Shown in pieces: positions 27,556-37,139 of a stretch of DNA of 60,281 nucleotides. The position numbers and the translations under genes were made by a program. The stretch comes from Burkholderiales bacterium UBA1834 (lineage in GTDB: Bacteria > Pseudomonadota > Gammaproteobacteria > Burkholderiales > Burkholderiaceae_C), in the NCBI GenBank assembly GCA_002339015.1, contig DDJC01000108.1:44077-104357 (forward strand), given 5' to 3'. Numbering within the stretch: position 1 is the first letter of the stretch; each line of letters opens with the position of its first letter. The notes below the pieces were generated by a model. It worked only from the letters and a program-made list of their open reading frames with translations, was not told where the DNA came from and did no database searches.

Positions 27556-28208
27556 TCCTGATCAACCTGCTTCCCCACCGCGAAGAAAAGCGCATCCAGC
27601 GCAAACAGCGCTTCTTCGTGGGGCTGGGCATGGCTGCCCTGATCGGCTTGCTGCTGGTGGCCCTGTGGTATGGCATCCAGCAACAGATGATCAGCTCGCA
27701 GCAGGCGCGCAACGAGTTCCTGAAATCCGAGATCGCCAAGCTCGACGAAGAGATCAAGGACGTCTCCACCCTCAAGGCGGAGATCGAGGCGCTCAAGGCG
27801 CGTCAGAAGGCCGTGGAAGACCTGCAGACCGACCGCAACATGCCGGTGCACATCCTCAACGAGCTGGCCCGCCAGACGCCTGAGGGCATCTACCTGAAGT
27901 CCATCAAGCAAGATGGCCAGTTCGTTCTGGTCTCCGGCGTGGCCCAGACCAATGAGCGGGTGTCGGCCTTCCTGCGCAACACGGGCAACAATTCGCCCTG
28001 GCTGGAACGCCCCGAGCTTCAGGAAATCAAGGCCGCGGCAGTGACCTTGCCTGACACCAAGGATCCCAAGCGCTTGTTCGAGTTCTCGGTGCGTGTCGGC
28101 CTCAAGCGTCCCGAGGCGCCCAGCTCGGCGGCATCGGGCGCTTCCGCGCCGGCCCGTCGAGCGGCCATTGGTGCGCCCACCGGTGCATCTGCGCCTTCTC
28201 CAGTCTGA
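27552..28208 (+). CDS. pilN: Type IV pilus inner-membrane protein PilN
   Basis: A 218-residue bitopic protein. Its cytoplasmic N-terminus MILINLLPHREEKR carries the INLLPxRE motif that binds PilM. One membrane helix follows (VGLGMAALIGLLLVALWYG), then a coiled coil and a ferredoxin-like periplasmic domain (VHILNELARQTPEGIYLKSIKQDG). The C-terminus is Ala/Ser/Pro-rich. It overlaps pilM by 4 nt, and pilO begins 13 nt after its stop. Confidence 0.95.
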   Translation: MILINLLPHREEKRIQRKQRFFVGLGMAALIGLLLVALWYGIQQQMISSQQARNEFLKSEIAKLDEEIKDVSTLKAEIEALKARQKAVEDLQTDRNMPVHILNELARQTPEGIYLKSIKQDGQFVLVSGVAQTNERVSAFLRNTGNNSPWLERPELQEIKAAAVTLPDTKDPKRLFEFSVRVGLKRPEAPSSAASGASAPARRAAIGAPTGASAPSPV

Positions 28209-28221
28209 GCGCGGAGTCCGC

Positions 28222-28932
28222 ATGGCCAAAGCCAATATCAACATTGATCTGAACGCCTGGTTCGCGGATGCGCAGGACCAGTTCCGTGGCCTGAACCCGA
28301 ACGAGCCTGGGCAGTGGCCGATCCTGCCCAAGATTGCCGCAGGCGTAGGCATCGGCTTGCTGGTGCTGGTGGTTTGCTGGTTCCTGTTTCTGTCGGACCA
28401 GGCCGACGAATTGCAGGCTGAGCGAGACCGGGAACCCCAACTCAAGCAGGAGTACCAGGGCAAGCTGGTTCAGGCCGTGAATCTGGTCGAACTGCGCAAG
28501 CAGCGGGTGCAAGTGCAGGAGTACGTCACGCAGCTCGAAAAGCAGCTGCCGGGCAAGGCTGAGATGGATGCGCTTCTGTCAGACATCAACCAGGCTGGCC
28601 TGGGGCGCGGCCTGGAGTTCGAGTTGTTCAAACCCGGGCAGGTCGTCGTCAAGGATTACTACGCTGAACTGCCCATCGCCATCAAGGTGTCCGGTCGTTA
28701 CCACGACATGGGTGCTTTCGCGGCTGACATCGCCAATCTCTCGCGCATCGTGACCCTGCATGATCTGAACATCAGCACGGTTCAGTCTGCTAGCGGCGCC
28801 AAGGGTGGTGCCGCCAGCAGCGGAGGTCCGCTTGCCATGGAAGCCACGGCACGCACCTACCGCTACCTGGATCAGGCCGAACTGGATCAGCAGAAGGCCG
28901 ACAAGGCCAAGAAGAAGGACCAGAAAAAATGA
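28222..28932 (+). CDS. pilO: Type IV pilus inner-membrane protein PilO
   Basis: A 236-residue partner of PilN. After a short N-terminus (MAKANINIDLNAWF) come one membrane helix (AAGVGIGLLVLVVCWFLFL), a coiled coil (about 65-110), and a periplasmic domain with SDINQAGLGRGLEFELFKPG and YAELPIAIKVSGRYHDMGAF, diagnostic of PilO. The tail is lysine-rich (KADKAKKKDQKK). GGAG lies before the ATG at 28222. The stop overlaps the pilP start. Confidence 0.95.
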   Translation: MAKANINIDLNAWFADAQDQFRGLNPNEPGQWPILPKIAAGVGIGLLVLVVCWFLFLSDQADELQAERDREPQLKQEYQGKLVQAVNLVELRKQRVQVQEYVTQLEKQLPGKAEMDALLSDINQAGLGRGLEFELFKPGQVVVKDYYAELPIAIKVSGRYHDMGAFAADIANLSRIVTLHDLNISTVQSASGAKGGAASSGGPLAMEATARTYRYLDQAELDQQKADKAKKKDQKK

Positions 28933-29459
28933 TGTCCAGACTCTCACATGGGATGCTGCTGGGCGTTGTGGCGGTCCTGTCCGGCTGCTCTGGGCAGCAA
29001 GATGAATTGCAGTCCTGGATGGCGCAGGAGCGTGCGCAGGCTCAACCCAGCGTGCAGCCCATTTCTCCTCCTCAGAAGTTCAACCCTCAAGGCTATGAGA
29101 CGGGCGAAACGGTCGAGCCCTTCAGCGCGCAGAAGCTGATCGTGGTGCTCAAGCAGGATCGCTCTCAGCCCAACTCGGCCGTGGCCTCCGAACTGAGCCG
29201 CCGCAAGCAGCCGCTGGAGGCCTTCCCCTTGGACAGCATGTCCATGGTGGGCAGCGTGAACCGTCGGGGTGTGCAGTACGCATTGCTGAAGGTCGACAAC
29301 CTTCTTTATCAGGTCAAGGTGGGTGACTACCTCGGACAGAACTTTGGGAAGATCATGAAGGTCACGGAGACGGAAATCGAGCTGCGCGAGATTGTGCAGG
29401 ACGCAGCTGGCGAATGGATCGAGCGGCCTGCCGCCTTGCAACTCCAGGAGGGGGCGTGA
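28929..29459 (+). CDS. pilP: Type IV pilus lipoprotein PilP
   Basis: A 176-residue lipoprotein with lipobox LSGC near residue 20 (MLLGVVAVLSGCSGQ). A disordered Pro/Gln-rich segment follows, and the C-terminal beta domain reads MVGSVNRRGVQYALLKVDN and YLGQNFGKIMKV. It links the PilNO complex to the PilQ secretin. ATG codons at 28929 and 28932 are both possible. It overlaps pilO by 4 nt, and its stop overlaps the pilQ start. Confidence 0.95.
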   Translation: MMSRLSHGMLLGVVAVLSGCSGQQDELQSWMAQERAQAQPSVQPISPPQKFNPQGYETGETVEPFSAQKLIVVLKQDRSQPNSAVASELSRRKQPLEAFPLDSMSMVGSVNRRGVQYALLKVDNLLYQVKVGDYLGQNFGKIMKVTETEIELREIVQDAAGEWIERPAALQLQEGA

Positions 29460-31651
29460 TGACCATGAACACCATGTTCAAGTGGGTAGGTGGCTGTGTA
29501 GCCACTGTGGTGGCCACCTGCGCGATGGCTGCGCCGACCATCCAGTCCGTCACGGCCAGCCAGCAGGCGGGCACCGACGTGGTACGCATCGAGCTGAGTG
29601 AGCCCCTGGCATCGCTGCCAGCAGGTTTTGCCGTGCAGGCGCCGCCACGCATCGCCATTGACCTGCCCGGTGTCGGCAACGCACTGGGCCGCAATTCGGT
29701 GGATGTGAACCAGGGCAATCTGCGCACGGTGAGCGTCGCGCAGGCGGGTGAACGCACCCGCCTGGTGCTCAACCTGCGCCAGCCTTCTTCCTACCGCGCC
29801 AGCCTGCAGGGCAAGGTGCTGCTGCTGACGCTGGACAACGGCACTGCGTCTGCAGAAGCAGCGCCGGTCGCCTCCCCGGCAGCCCCTGCGGCCAAGCCCC
29901 TGGGTGAGGCACAGACCGTGCACTTCGCTGAAAGCCGCAATGCCGTCACGCTGGACCTCAAGGACATCGACTTCCGCCGTGGCAGTGATGGTGCGGGTCG
30001 TGTCGTGGTTGAGCTGCCCAACAATCAGGTGGGTGTAGACATCAAGCAGCAAGGGCAGAACCTGGTCGTCGAGTTTCTGCGGGCCAGCCTGCCTGATCGC
30101 CTGCGCCGCCGTTTTGACACGACGGACTTCGGCACGCCTGTGCAATCCATGACCGCATCGCAGGTGGGCGAGCGTGTCCGCCTGGTGGTGGAACCCCGGG
30201 GCACCTGGGAACACTCGGCCTACCAGAGCGACAACCAGTTCGTGCTGGAAGTTCGCCGCCAGAAGGTCGATCCCAACAAGCTCACCCAAGGTCCTGGTTA
30301 CTCGGGCGAGAAGCTGTCCCTGAACTTCCAGAACATCGAAGTGCGGGCGCTGCTGCAGGTCATCGCGGATTTCACCAACTTCAACGTGGTGACCAGCGAC
30401 ACCGTGACGGGCACCGTCACCCTGCGTCTGAAGGATGTGCCATGGGACCAGGCGCTGGACATCATCATGCAGGCCAAGGGCCTGGGTGTGCGCAAGAGCG
30501 GCAATGTGCTGTGGATCGCGCCCAAGGACGAGATCAACGCCAAGGAGAAGATGGACCTGGAGGCCAAGGTCGAGGTGGCCAAGCTTGAGCCGCTGCGTAC
30601 CCAGGCTTTCCAGTTGAACTACGTCAAGGCGGAAGACATCGCCAAGGGCCTGACGGGGCAAAGTCTGGCTGGTGGCGGCAGCGGTGGCAGTGGTTCGACC
30701 ACCACGAAGATGCTGTCCGAGCGCGGCAGCGTGCTGTTCGAGACCCGCACCAACCAGTTGTTCGTCAGTGACATCCCCTCCAAGCTGGAAGAGATCCAGC
30801 AACTGATCACCAAGGTCGATATCCCGGTTCGCCAGGTGCTGATCGAGGCGCGTATCGTCGAGGCCGACGACCGCTTCGGCCGCACGCTGGGGGTGCGTCT
30901 GGGCGCGGTCGACATGCGCGGCATCCAGGGGGGCACACCGGGTTATGGCGTGGGCGGCGACAACCGCGTCACGATCGGCGGCAACTACCAGGCCGTGGGC
31001 CAGCAGACGCTGCAGGTGACGGGCGCTACCGGCGCGACGCTCTATCCCAACAGCAATTTCGTCAGCCTGCCGGCCGACCCCATCAATTCGGTGAACCCCA
31101 CCACGTTTGCCGTGTCATTGTTCAGCGCAGGCGCCAACCGCTTCCTGAACCTGGAACTGTCCGCCCTGGAGGCCGATGGCCGTGGCCGCATCGTCTCCAG
31201 CCCGCGCGTGATCACCGCTGATCAGGTCAAGGCCTTGATCGAGCAGGGCACGGAACTGCCTTACCTGGTGTCTTCATCGAGCGGCGCCACCTCGATCGCC
31301 TTCCGCAAGGCCAACCTCAAGCTGGAGGTCACGCCCCAGATCACACCCGAGGGCGGCATCATCCTGGACGTCGACGTGAACAAGGACAGCGTGGGCCTGC
31401 TGACCACAGCCGGCTACGCCATCGACACCAAGCACGTGCAGACGCAGGTGCTGGTGGAAAATGGCGGCACGGTGGTGATCGGCGGCATTTTTGTGCAGAC
31501 GGACAGCAAGAGCGAGAACAAGGTGCCGCTGCTGGGCGATCTGCCCGTGGTGGGGCATCTGTTCAAGAACACCTCGCTCACCTCCAACAAATCTGAACTG
31601 CTGATCTTCTTGACACCCAAGGTGGTGAGTGAGCGCTCCGCGCTGCGTTGA
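29459..31651 (+). CDS. pilQ: Type IV pilus secretin PilQ
   Basis: A 730-residue outer-membrane secretin through which the pilus passes. It has a signal peptide ending ATCAMA-APTIQ, two AMIN domains (about 30-130 and 165-260) that bind peptidoglycan, a secretin N-domain with VTGTVTLRLKDVPWDQAL, an N1 domain, and the C-terminal secretin channel with ALEADGRGRIVSSPRVIT and VPLLGDLPVVGHLFKN. The GGAGGGGG site decides the ATG at 29459; the frame is open 15 codons further upstream. A lipoprotein gene follows after 23 nt. Confidence 0.96.
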   Translation: MTMNTMFKWVGGCVATVVATCAMAAPTIQSVTASQQAGTDVVRIELSEPLASLPAGFAVQAPPRIAIDLPGVGNALGRNSVDVNQGNLRTVSVAQAGERTRLVLNLRQPSSYRASLQGKVLLLTLDNGTASAEAAPVASPAAPAAKPLGEAQTVHFAESRNAVTLDLKDIDFRRGSDGAGRVVVELPNNQVGVDIKQQGQNLVVEFLRASLPDRLRRRFDTTDFGTPVQSMTASQVGERVRLVVEPRGTWEHSAYQSDNQFVLEVRRQKVDPNKLTQGPGYSGEKLSLNFQNIEVRALLQVIADFTNFNVVTSDTVTGTVTLRLKDVPWDQALDIIMQAKGLGVRKSGNVLWIAPKDEINAKEKMDLEAKVEVAKLEPLRTQAFQLNYVKAEDIAKGLTGQSLAGGGSGGSGSTTTKMLSERGSVLFETRTNQLFVSDIPSKLEEIQQLITKVDIPVRQVLIEARIVEADDRFGRTLGVRLGAVDMRGIQGGTPGYGVGGDNRVTIGGNYQAVGQQTLQVTGATGATLYPNSNFVSLPADPINSVNPTTFAVSLFSAGANRFLNLELSALEADGRGRIVSSPRVITADQVKALIEQGTELPYLVSSSSGATSIAFRKANLKLEVTPQITPEGGIILDVDVNKDSVGLLTTAGYAIDTKHVQTQVLVENGGTVVIGGIFVQTDSKSENKVPLLGDLPVVGHLFKNTSLTSNKSELLIFLTPKVVSERSALR

Positions 31652-31674
31652 TGATGGTTTAGGGATTGATTCAA

Positions 31675-33663
31675 ATGACTATTCAGAAAATTCGGGCCGC
31701 GGCCTTGGTGATGTCTTGCGCGGCCCTGCTGAGCGCTTGTGGTGGTGGTGGCGGTGACGCTGGGACGCCGCCTTGGAGCGGGGGCGGTAGTGGCGATGAC
31801 GACGGTGTGATCGATAGCGGCACCACGGGTGCTGTCAGTAACAGCGGCGGCAGTGTCTTGATGAGCCTGTCTACTGCGCAGATCAGCTCGTCTTCACCTG
31901 GTACGGTCACTGCGGTCGTGAAGAACGCTGCCGGGGCAGTAGTGCCGGGTGCGCTGGTGACGTTCTCGCTCTCAGGCACTTCTGCTGCCATCGCCTCGCT
32001 GAATCCCGTCACGGCCATTACCAACAGCAATGGTGAGGCATCCAGCACGCTGACCCCAACCTCCAGTTCCGTGAGCGGTGCAGCTTACGTGAATGCTTCG
32101 GCAGACACATCGGCTGGCACCTTGACAGCCAAAGCGACATTTTCTGTGTCGGCCATCAATGTCACATTGAATTCAGTCAGTGCAGCCAGCCCAACGCTTG
32201 CCGCCTACCAGTCCACGGCGATCAATTTCACGGTCTCTGGCGCTTCGAGTGCAAGTCCGGTGGCGATTGCTGTCAGTTCGACCTGTTCGGCGGCCAACAA
32301 GGCAGTGATCTCGCCAAGCACCTTGACACTGACTTCAACCACTGGAACGGTTTCCTATCAGGATCAGGGGTGCTCCGCTAATGACCTTGTCAGTGTGCGG
32401 ATTGTGGGCACGAGTCAGAACCAATCTGTCAATTTGGCAGTTGCTGCTCCGCTTACCCGAGCCATTCAGTTTGCAAGTGCTACGCCTGAATCGATTTGTC
32501 TGGCAGGAAGCGGGTGCCCGGTATCGTCAATCGTCTCATTCAAGGTGGTAGACGAGAACGGTGTAGGCAAGCCCAACGTGGTGGTTGATTTCTCGCTCGA
32601 TCAGCCAAACATCGCCACACTGAATCAGACGCAGGGCACGACAGATGCGTCGGGCTTTGCACAGGTTTCGGTGTCGGCTAAGAGCACCCCCTCGCCGGTC
32701 AGGGTGCGCGCAGCATTGGCTTCCGATAGTTCGCTTTCAACAGTCTCAAATACATTGACCATCAATGCCGGCCTGCCGACCAATGATGCGGTGAGCTTTT
32801 CTGCTGAAAAGTATGCGATGAACGGCAATCTGGATGGGGATGACAGCGACTTGCGTATCCAGTTGAGTGATCGATTTGGTAACCCCGTTCCGGACGGCAC
32901 GCGCGTGAACCTGGTGGCTGAAGGCGGGAGTGTGATCCCTGCGTCCTGTACAACAGTCGATTCGGTGTGTACTCCCGTGAAGTTTGTGGTCAGCAATCCG
33001 CGACCTGCTAATGGCCGCGTCGAAGTGGTGGCGTACGCAGTCGGCGAGGAGTCGTACACAGACGCAAACGCTGATCTTGGATACGACCTTGGAGAGGCCT
33101 TCAATGATTTGGGCGAGGTCTATCTGGACAAGAATGAAAATGGCGTGCTTGACACGGCGAGTGGGGAGTACATCACCGGCGCTGCAGCCAATGGGGTCTG
33201 GGATTCCAACACCTATGTCAGAGCAAGCAACCGCTTCTATCTTTCCAACACCGTATCAGCGCCGCGCTTCTACGCTGCCAATGCGGTTCCCGGAGGCGGG
33301 TATCAATGCACTTCTACGCCCATTGCCTCGTTGCCCGCAGCAACATTGGACTTGAGTGGGACTACATGCCGGGTCTCGTATGCGTTCTGCGTGAGGGACG
33401 CGAATACCAATGCTGATGCATTGGGTGGTAATCCCATTGCTTCCGGTTCAATTGTTGAGGTAGCAACAAATGCGTCTGGCGGAACGGTGTCTGTCAGCAA
33501 TACGCCCATTCCAAGTACTGCCACTGTACCGACGTTGCACGTTGTGACTGCTCAGCGTTCAGCCTGCGACACACCTCTGACAGCAGGGGGAAGTGTGGAT
33601 ATTTCGTTCACAATGGGTGGTACGAAGTTCACAACCAACGATTTCTTGAAAATAACCAATTGA
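31675..33663 (+). CDS. Large lipoprotein with bacterial Ig-like (Big-1) domains and calcium-loop-like motifs
   Basis: A 662-residue surface or periplasmic lipoprotein. The lipobox is LSAC (C22), followed by a Gly/Asp linker. Two or more Big-1/invasin-like Ig domains can be seen: about 60-160 (AVVKNAAGAVVPGALVTFSL) and about 265-365 (FKVVDENGVGKPNVVVDFSL). Near residues 463-500, DANADLGYDLGE and DKNENGVLDTASGE resemble EF-hand-type calcium loops (DxNxDxxxD). Paired cysteines suggest disulfides. Base composition and codon use are visibly less GC-biased than in pilQ, suggesting fast evolution or transfer. It sits between pilQ and aroK, which it touches (1-nt gap). Function is unknown; a pilus- or surface-associated role is inference. 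Confidence 0.75.
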   Translation: MTIQKIRAAALVMSCAALLSACGGGGGDAGTPPWSGGGSGDDDGVIDSGTTGAVSNSGGSVLMSLSTAQISSSSPGTVTAVVKNAAGAVVPGALVTFSLSGTSAAIASLNPVTAITNSNGEASSTLTPTSSSVSGAAYVNASADTSAGTLTAKATFSVSAINVTLNSVSAASPTLAAYQSTAINFTVSGASSASPVAIAVSSTCSAANKAVISPSTLTLTSTTGTVSYQDQGCSANDLVSVRIVGTSQNQSVNLAVAAPLTRAIQFASATPESICLAGSGCPVSSIVSFKVVDENGVGKPNVVVDFSLDQPNIATLNQTQGTTDASGFAQVSVSAKSTPSPVRVRAALASDSSLSTVSNTLTINAGLPTNDAVSFSAEKYAMNGNLDGDDSDLRIQLSDRFGNPVPDGTRVNLVAEGGSVIPASCTTVDSVCTPVKFVVSNPRPANGRVEVVAYAVGEESYTDANADLGYDLGEAFNDLGEVYLDKNENGVLDTASGEYITGAAANGVWDSNTYVRASNRFYLSNTVSAPRFYAANAVPGGGYQCTSTPIASLPAATLDLSGTTCRVSYAFCVRDANTNADALGGNPIASGSIVEVATNASGGTVSVSNTPIPSTATVPTLHVVTAQRSACDTPLTAGGSVDISFTMGGTKFTTNDFLKITN

Positions 33664-33664
33664 C

Positions 33665-34237
33665 TTGACGTCTCAACTGATCTCATTGATCGGCCTACCC
33701 GGCGGTGGCAAATCCACCGTCGGGCGCCAGTTGGCCAGGCGCCTGAATGCACGGTTTGTCGATTCCGACGCCGTGCTCGAAGAACGGATCGGCATGCCGA
33801 TCCGTTCTTATTTCGAGCAGTACGGAGAAGCGGCGTTTCGAGACATTGAAGAGGCTGTCATCGATGAACTGCTCGCCGCCCAGCCCCACGACGCCAAGAT
33901 GCAGGTGATTGCCACCGGGGGAGGCGCCGTGCTTCGCCCGGCCAATCGGGCGCGGCTGCGCGAAGGCAGCACGGTGGTGTACTTGCGTTCAAGCCCCGAC
34001 GAGCTCTACCGCAGGCTGCGTCACGACACGCAACGCCCTTTGCTGCAGGTGGCCGACCCTATGGCTAAATTGCGGGAGCTCTATGAGCAGCGTCACCCGC
34101 TGTACGAGCAGACGGCACACTACACCGTGGACACGGGCCGCCCTTCAGTGGGCGCCCTGGTCAACATGATCATGATGCAGCTGGACGTGGCCGGCGTTAT
34201 CCCCCGGCCAGAAAGTGATGCGCCGGCAGGCGGCTAG
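33665..34237 (+). CDS. aroK: Shikimate kinase
   Basis: A 190-residue P-loop kinase that phosphorylates shikimate in aromatic amino-acid synthesis. The Walker A loop is GLPGGGKST (10-18). The shikimate site shows DSD (FVDSDAVLE), FRDIEE and TGGGAVLR, and the lid shows RPLL. The only suitable start is TTG at 33665, 1 nt after the previous stop and without a ribosome-binding site, so translation is probably coupled to the lipoprotein gene. The usual next gene aroB is absent; valS lies convergent instead. Confidence 0.93.
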   Translation: MTSQLISLIGLPGGGKSTVGRQLARRLNARFVDSDAVLEERIGMPIRSYFEQYGEAAFRDIEEAVIDELLAAQPHDAKMQVIATGGGAVLRPANRARLREGSTVVYLRSSPDELYRRLRHDTQRPLLQVADPMAKLRELYEQRHPLYEQTAHYTVDTGRPSVGALVNMIMMQLDVAGVIPRPESDAPAGG

Positions 34238-34295
34238 CCCGCATGGCTGTGCAAGGGTGTAGCCGCCCTCGCAACATTGATCATCACGCCCAAGC

Positions 34296-37139
34296 TCACG
34301 CCAGACGCTGGAACTGCGAGCGCACACGCTCCAGCGCCGCGCTGAAGTCGGCCATGCGCTGCTTTTCCTGCTCCACCACGGCGGCCGGCGCGCGGGCCAC
34401 GAAGCTTTCGTTGCCCAGCTTGGCCTGCGCCTTGGTGATCTCGCCTTCCAGACGCTTGATCTCCTTGCCCAGGCGCTCTTTCTCGGCCTCGACGTCGATC
34501 TCGACGTGCAGGGCCAGGCGGGCATCGCCCTGCACGGCCACCGGGGCAGCCGCTGTCGCGGCAGCGAAGGCGGCTTCGTCGAGCACCTGCACGTCGCCCA
34601 GCTTGGCCAGCGCCCTGAGGATGGGGGCGGCCTGCGTGAGGAAGGCCGCATCGCCCGTGGTCAGCAGGGGCGCGCGTTCAGCGGGCGAGAGGTTCATTTC
34701 GCCACGCAAGGTGCGCACGGCGCCCACCATGGCCTTGAGCTTGGCCACCCAGGCATCGGATTCCGCGCACACGCGGCCCAGGTCGGGGCGCGGGTAGTCG
34801 GCCAGCATCAGGAAGGCTTCCTGGTCGGCGGCCTTGCGGCCGGCCACGGGGGCCACGGTCTGCCACAGCTCTTCGGTGATGAAGGGCGTGATGGGATGCA
34901 GCAGGCGCAGCACGGTCTCCAGCACGCGGATCAACGTGCGGCGGGTGGCGCGCTGCTGGGCCTCGGAGCCGGTCTGGATCTGCACCTTGGCGATCTCCAG
35001 GTACCAGTCGCAGTACTCGTCCCACACGAACTGGTAGATGGCGTTGGCCACGTTGTCCAGCCGGAACTCGCCGAAGCCTTGTTCCACGGCGGCTTCAACG
35101 CGCTGCAGTTCGCTGACGATCCACTTGTCGGCGGGGCTGAATGCCAGGTACTCGCCCGTGGCGCAGACACCGGCGGTGTGGGCCTTCAGGCCGCAGTCCT
35201 GGCCTTCGCAGTTCATCAGCACGAAGCGCGTGGCGTTCCAGAGCTTGTTGCAGAAGTTGCGGTAGCCCTCGCAGCGCTTGCTGTCGAAGTTGATGCTGCG
35301 GCCCAGGCTGGCCAGCGCAGCGAAGGTGAAGCGCAGGGCATCCGCGCCGTAGCCGGGAATGCCGTCGGGGAACTCCTTCTCGGTGTTCTTGCGCACCTTG
35401 GGTGCGGTCTCGGGCTTGCGCAGGCCGGTGGTGCGCTTCTCGAGCAGCGGGGCCAGCGCGATGCCGTCGATCAGGTCGACCGGGTCCAGCACATTGCCTT
35501 CGGACTTGGACATCTTCTGGCCCTGGGCGTCGCGCACCAGGCCGTGGATGTACACGTGCTTGAAGGGCACCTTGCCGGTGAAGTGCTTGGTCATCATGAT
35601 CATCCGGGCGACCCAGAAGAAGATGATGTCGTAGCCGGTGACCAGCACGCTGGAAGGCAGGAAGAGGTCCTGCTCGATGGTCTTTTCAGGCCAGCCCAGG
35701 GTGGAGAAGGGCACCAGCGCGGATGAGTACCAGGTGTCCAGCACGTCTTCATCGCGCGTGAGATCGCCCGTGTAGCCGGCGGCCGTGGCCTTGGCGCGGG
35801 CTTCGTCTTCGGACGTGGCCACGAACAGCTCACCACCCGTGCCGTACCAGGCCGGGATCTGGTGGCCCCACCACAGCTGGCGGCTGATGCACCAGTCCTG
35901 GATATTCTTCATCCACTGGTTGTAGGTGTTGACCCAGTTCTCGGGCACGAACTTGACCTCGCCGCGCTCGACCACGTCGATGGCCTGCTGGGCGATGCTC
36001 TTGCCCGAGGGGCCCGGTTTGGTCATGGCCACGAACCACTGGTCCGTCAGCATGGGCTCGATCACCTGGCCGGTGCGGGCGCAGCGCGGCACCATCAGCT
36101 TGTGCTTCTTGACCTCGACCAGCAGGCCGTCGGCCTCCAACTGGGCGACGATCTTCTTGCGGGCCACGAAGCGGTCCAGGCCGCGCAGATCGGCGGGGAT
36201 GTCGGCCAGGTCGTCCACCACCTTCGCCTCGAGCGTGAAGATGGTGATCATGGGCAGGTCATGGCGCAGGCCGACCTGGTAGTCGTTGGTGTCGTGCGCC
36301 GGCGTGACCTTGACGACGCCAGTGCCGAAGGTCTTGTCGACGTAGTCGTCGGCGATCACGGGCACCAGGCGGCCTGTGATGGGCAGGCGAACCTGTTTGC
36401 CGATGAGGTGGCTGTAGCGCTCGTCTTCGGGGTGCACCATCACGGCGGTGTCCCCCAGCATGGTCTCGGGGCGGGTGGTGGCCACGACCAGGGTGTCGCT
36501 GCCGCCTTCCACCGGATAACGGATGTGCCAGAGCGAGCCGTCTTCCTCTTCGCTCTCGACTTCCAGATCCGACACGGCGGACTTGAGGATCGGGTCCCAG
36601 CTGACCAGGCGCTTGCCGCGGTAGATCAGGCCTTGCTCGTACAGCTTGACGAAGGTGTCGTTGACCACGTTGGACAGCTTCTCGTCCATCGTGAAGTACT
36701 CGTGCGACCAACTGACCGAATCGCCCATGCGGCGCATCTGGCGGGTGATGGTCGAGCCGCTTTCTTCCTTCCACTCCCAGATCTTGGCGACGAAGTTCTT
36801 GCGGCCCAGGTCGTGGCGGGTCTTCTGGCCTTCGGTGCCCTTGTCCTGCAACTGGCGCTCCACCACGATCTGCGTGGCGATGCCGGCGTGGTCGGTGCCG
36901 GGCACCCACAGGGTGTTGAAGCCGCGCATGCGGTGGTAGCGCGTCAACGAGTCCATGATGGTCTGGTTGAAGGCGTGGCCCATGTGCAGCGTGCCGGTCA
37001 CGTTGGGCGGGGGCAACTGGATGCTGAAGGAGGGCTTGGCTTCATCCAGCGTGGGCTCGTACAGACCGCGCTGCTCCCACAGCGGGCCGTACTTGGCTTC
37101 AATGGGGGCGGGATCGAAGGATTTGGCGAGTTCGGTCAT
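34296..37139 (-). CDS. valS: Valyl-tRNA synthetase
   Basis: A 947-residue class I synthetase. The HIGH motif is HMGH at 52-55 (NVTGTLHMGHAFN), and KMSKS lies near residue 542 (QKMSKSEGNVLDP). The editing domain holds VATTRPETMLGDTAVMVHPEDERY. The C-terminal coiled-coil tRNA-binding arm is present (EAEKERLGKEIKRLEGEITKAQAKLGNESF). The ATG at 37139 (MTELAKSFDP) matches the family start. It is convergent with aroK across a 58-nt gap with no obvious terminator. Confidence 0.96.
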   Translation of the reverse strand: MTELAKSFDPAPIEAKYGPLWEQRGLYEPTLDEAKPSFSIQLPPPNVTGTLHMGHAFNQTIMDSLTRYHRMRGFNTLWVPGTDHAGIATQIVVERQLQDKGTEGQKTRHDLGRKNFVAKIWEWKEESGSTITRQMRRMGDSVSWSHEYFTMDEKLSNVVNDTFVKLYEQGLIYRGKRLVSWDPILKSAVSDLEVESEEEDGSLWHIRYPVEGGSDTLVVATTRPETMLGDTAVMVHPEDERYSHLIGKQVRLPITGRLVPVIADDYVDKTFGTGVVKVTPAHDTNDYQVGLRHDLPMITIFTLEAKVVDDLADIPADLRGLDRFVARKKIVAQLEADGLLVEVKKHKLMVPRCARTGQVIEPMLTDQWFVAMTKPGPSGKSIAQQAIDVVERGEVKFVPENWVNTYNQWMKNIQDWCISRQLWWGHQIPAWYGTGGELFVATSEDEARAKATAAGYTGDLTRDEDVLDTWYSSALVPFSTLGWPEKTIEQDLFLPSSVLVTGYDIIFFWVARMIMMTKHFTGKVPFKHVYIHGLVRDAQGQKMSKSEGNVLDPVDLIDGIALAPLLEKRTTGLRKPETAPKVRKNTEKEFPDGIPGYGADALRFTFAALASLGRSINFDSKRCEGYRNFCNKLWNATRFVLMNCEGQDCGLKAHTAGVCATGEYLAFSPADKWIVSELQRVEAAVEQGFGEFRLDNVANAIYQFVWDEYCDWYLEIAKVQIQTGSEAQQRATRRTLIRVLETVLRLLHPITPFITEELWQTVAPVAGRKAADQEAFLMLADYPRPDLGRVCAESDAWVAKLKAMVGAVRTLRGEMNLSPAERAPLLTTGDAAFLTQAAPILRALAKLGDVQVLDEAAFAAATAAAPVAVQGDARLALHVEIDVEAEKERLGKEIKRLEGEITKAQAKLGNESFVARAPAAVVEQEKQRMADFSAALERVRSQFQRLA

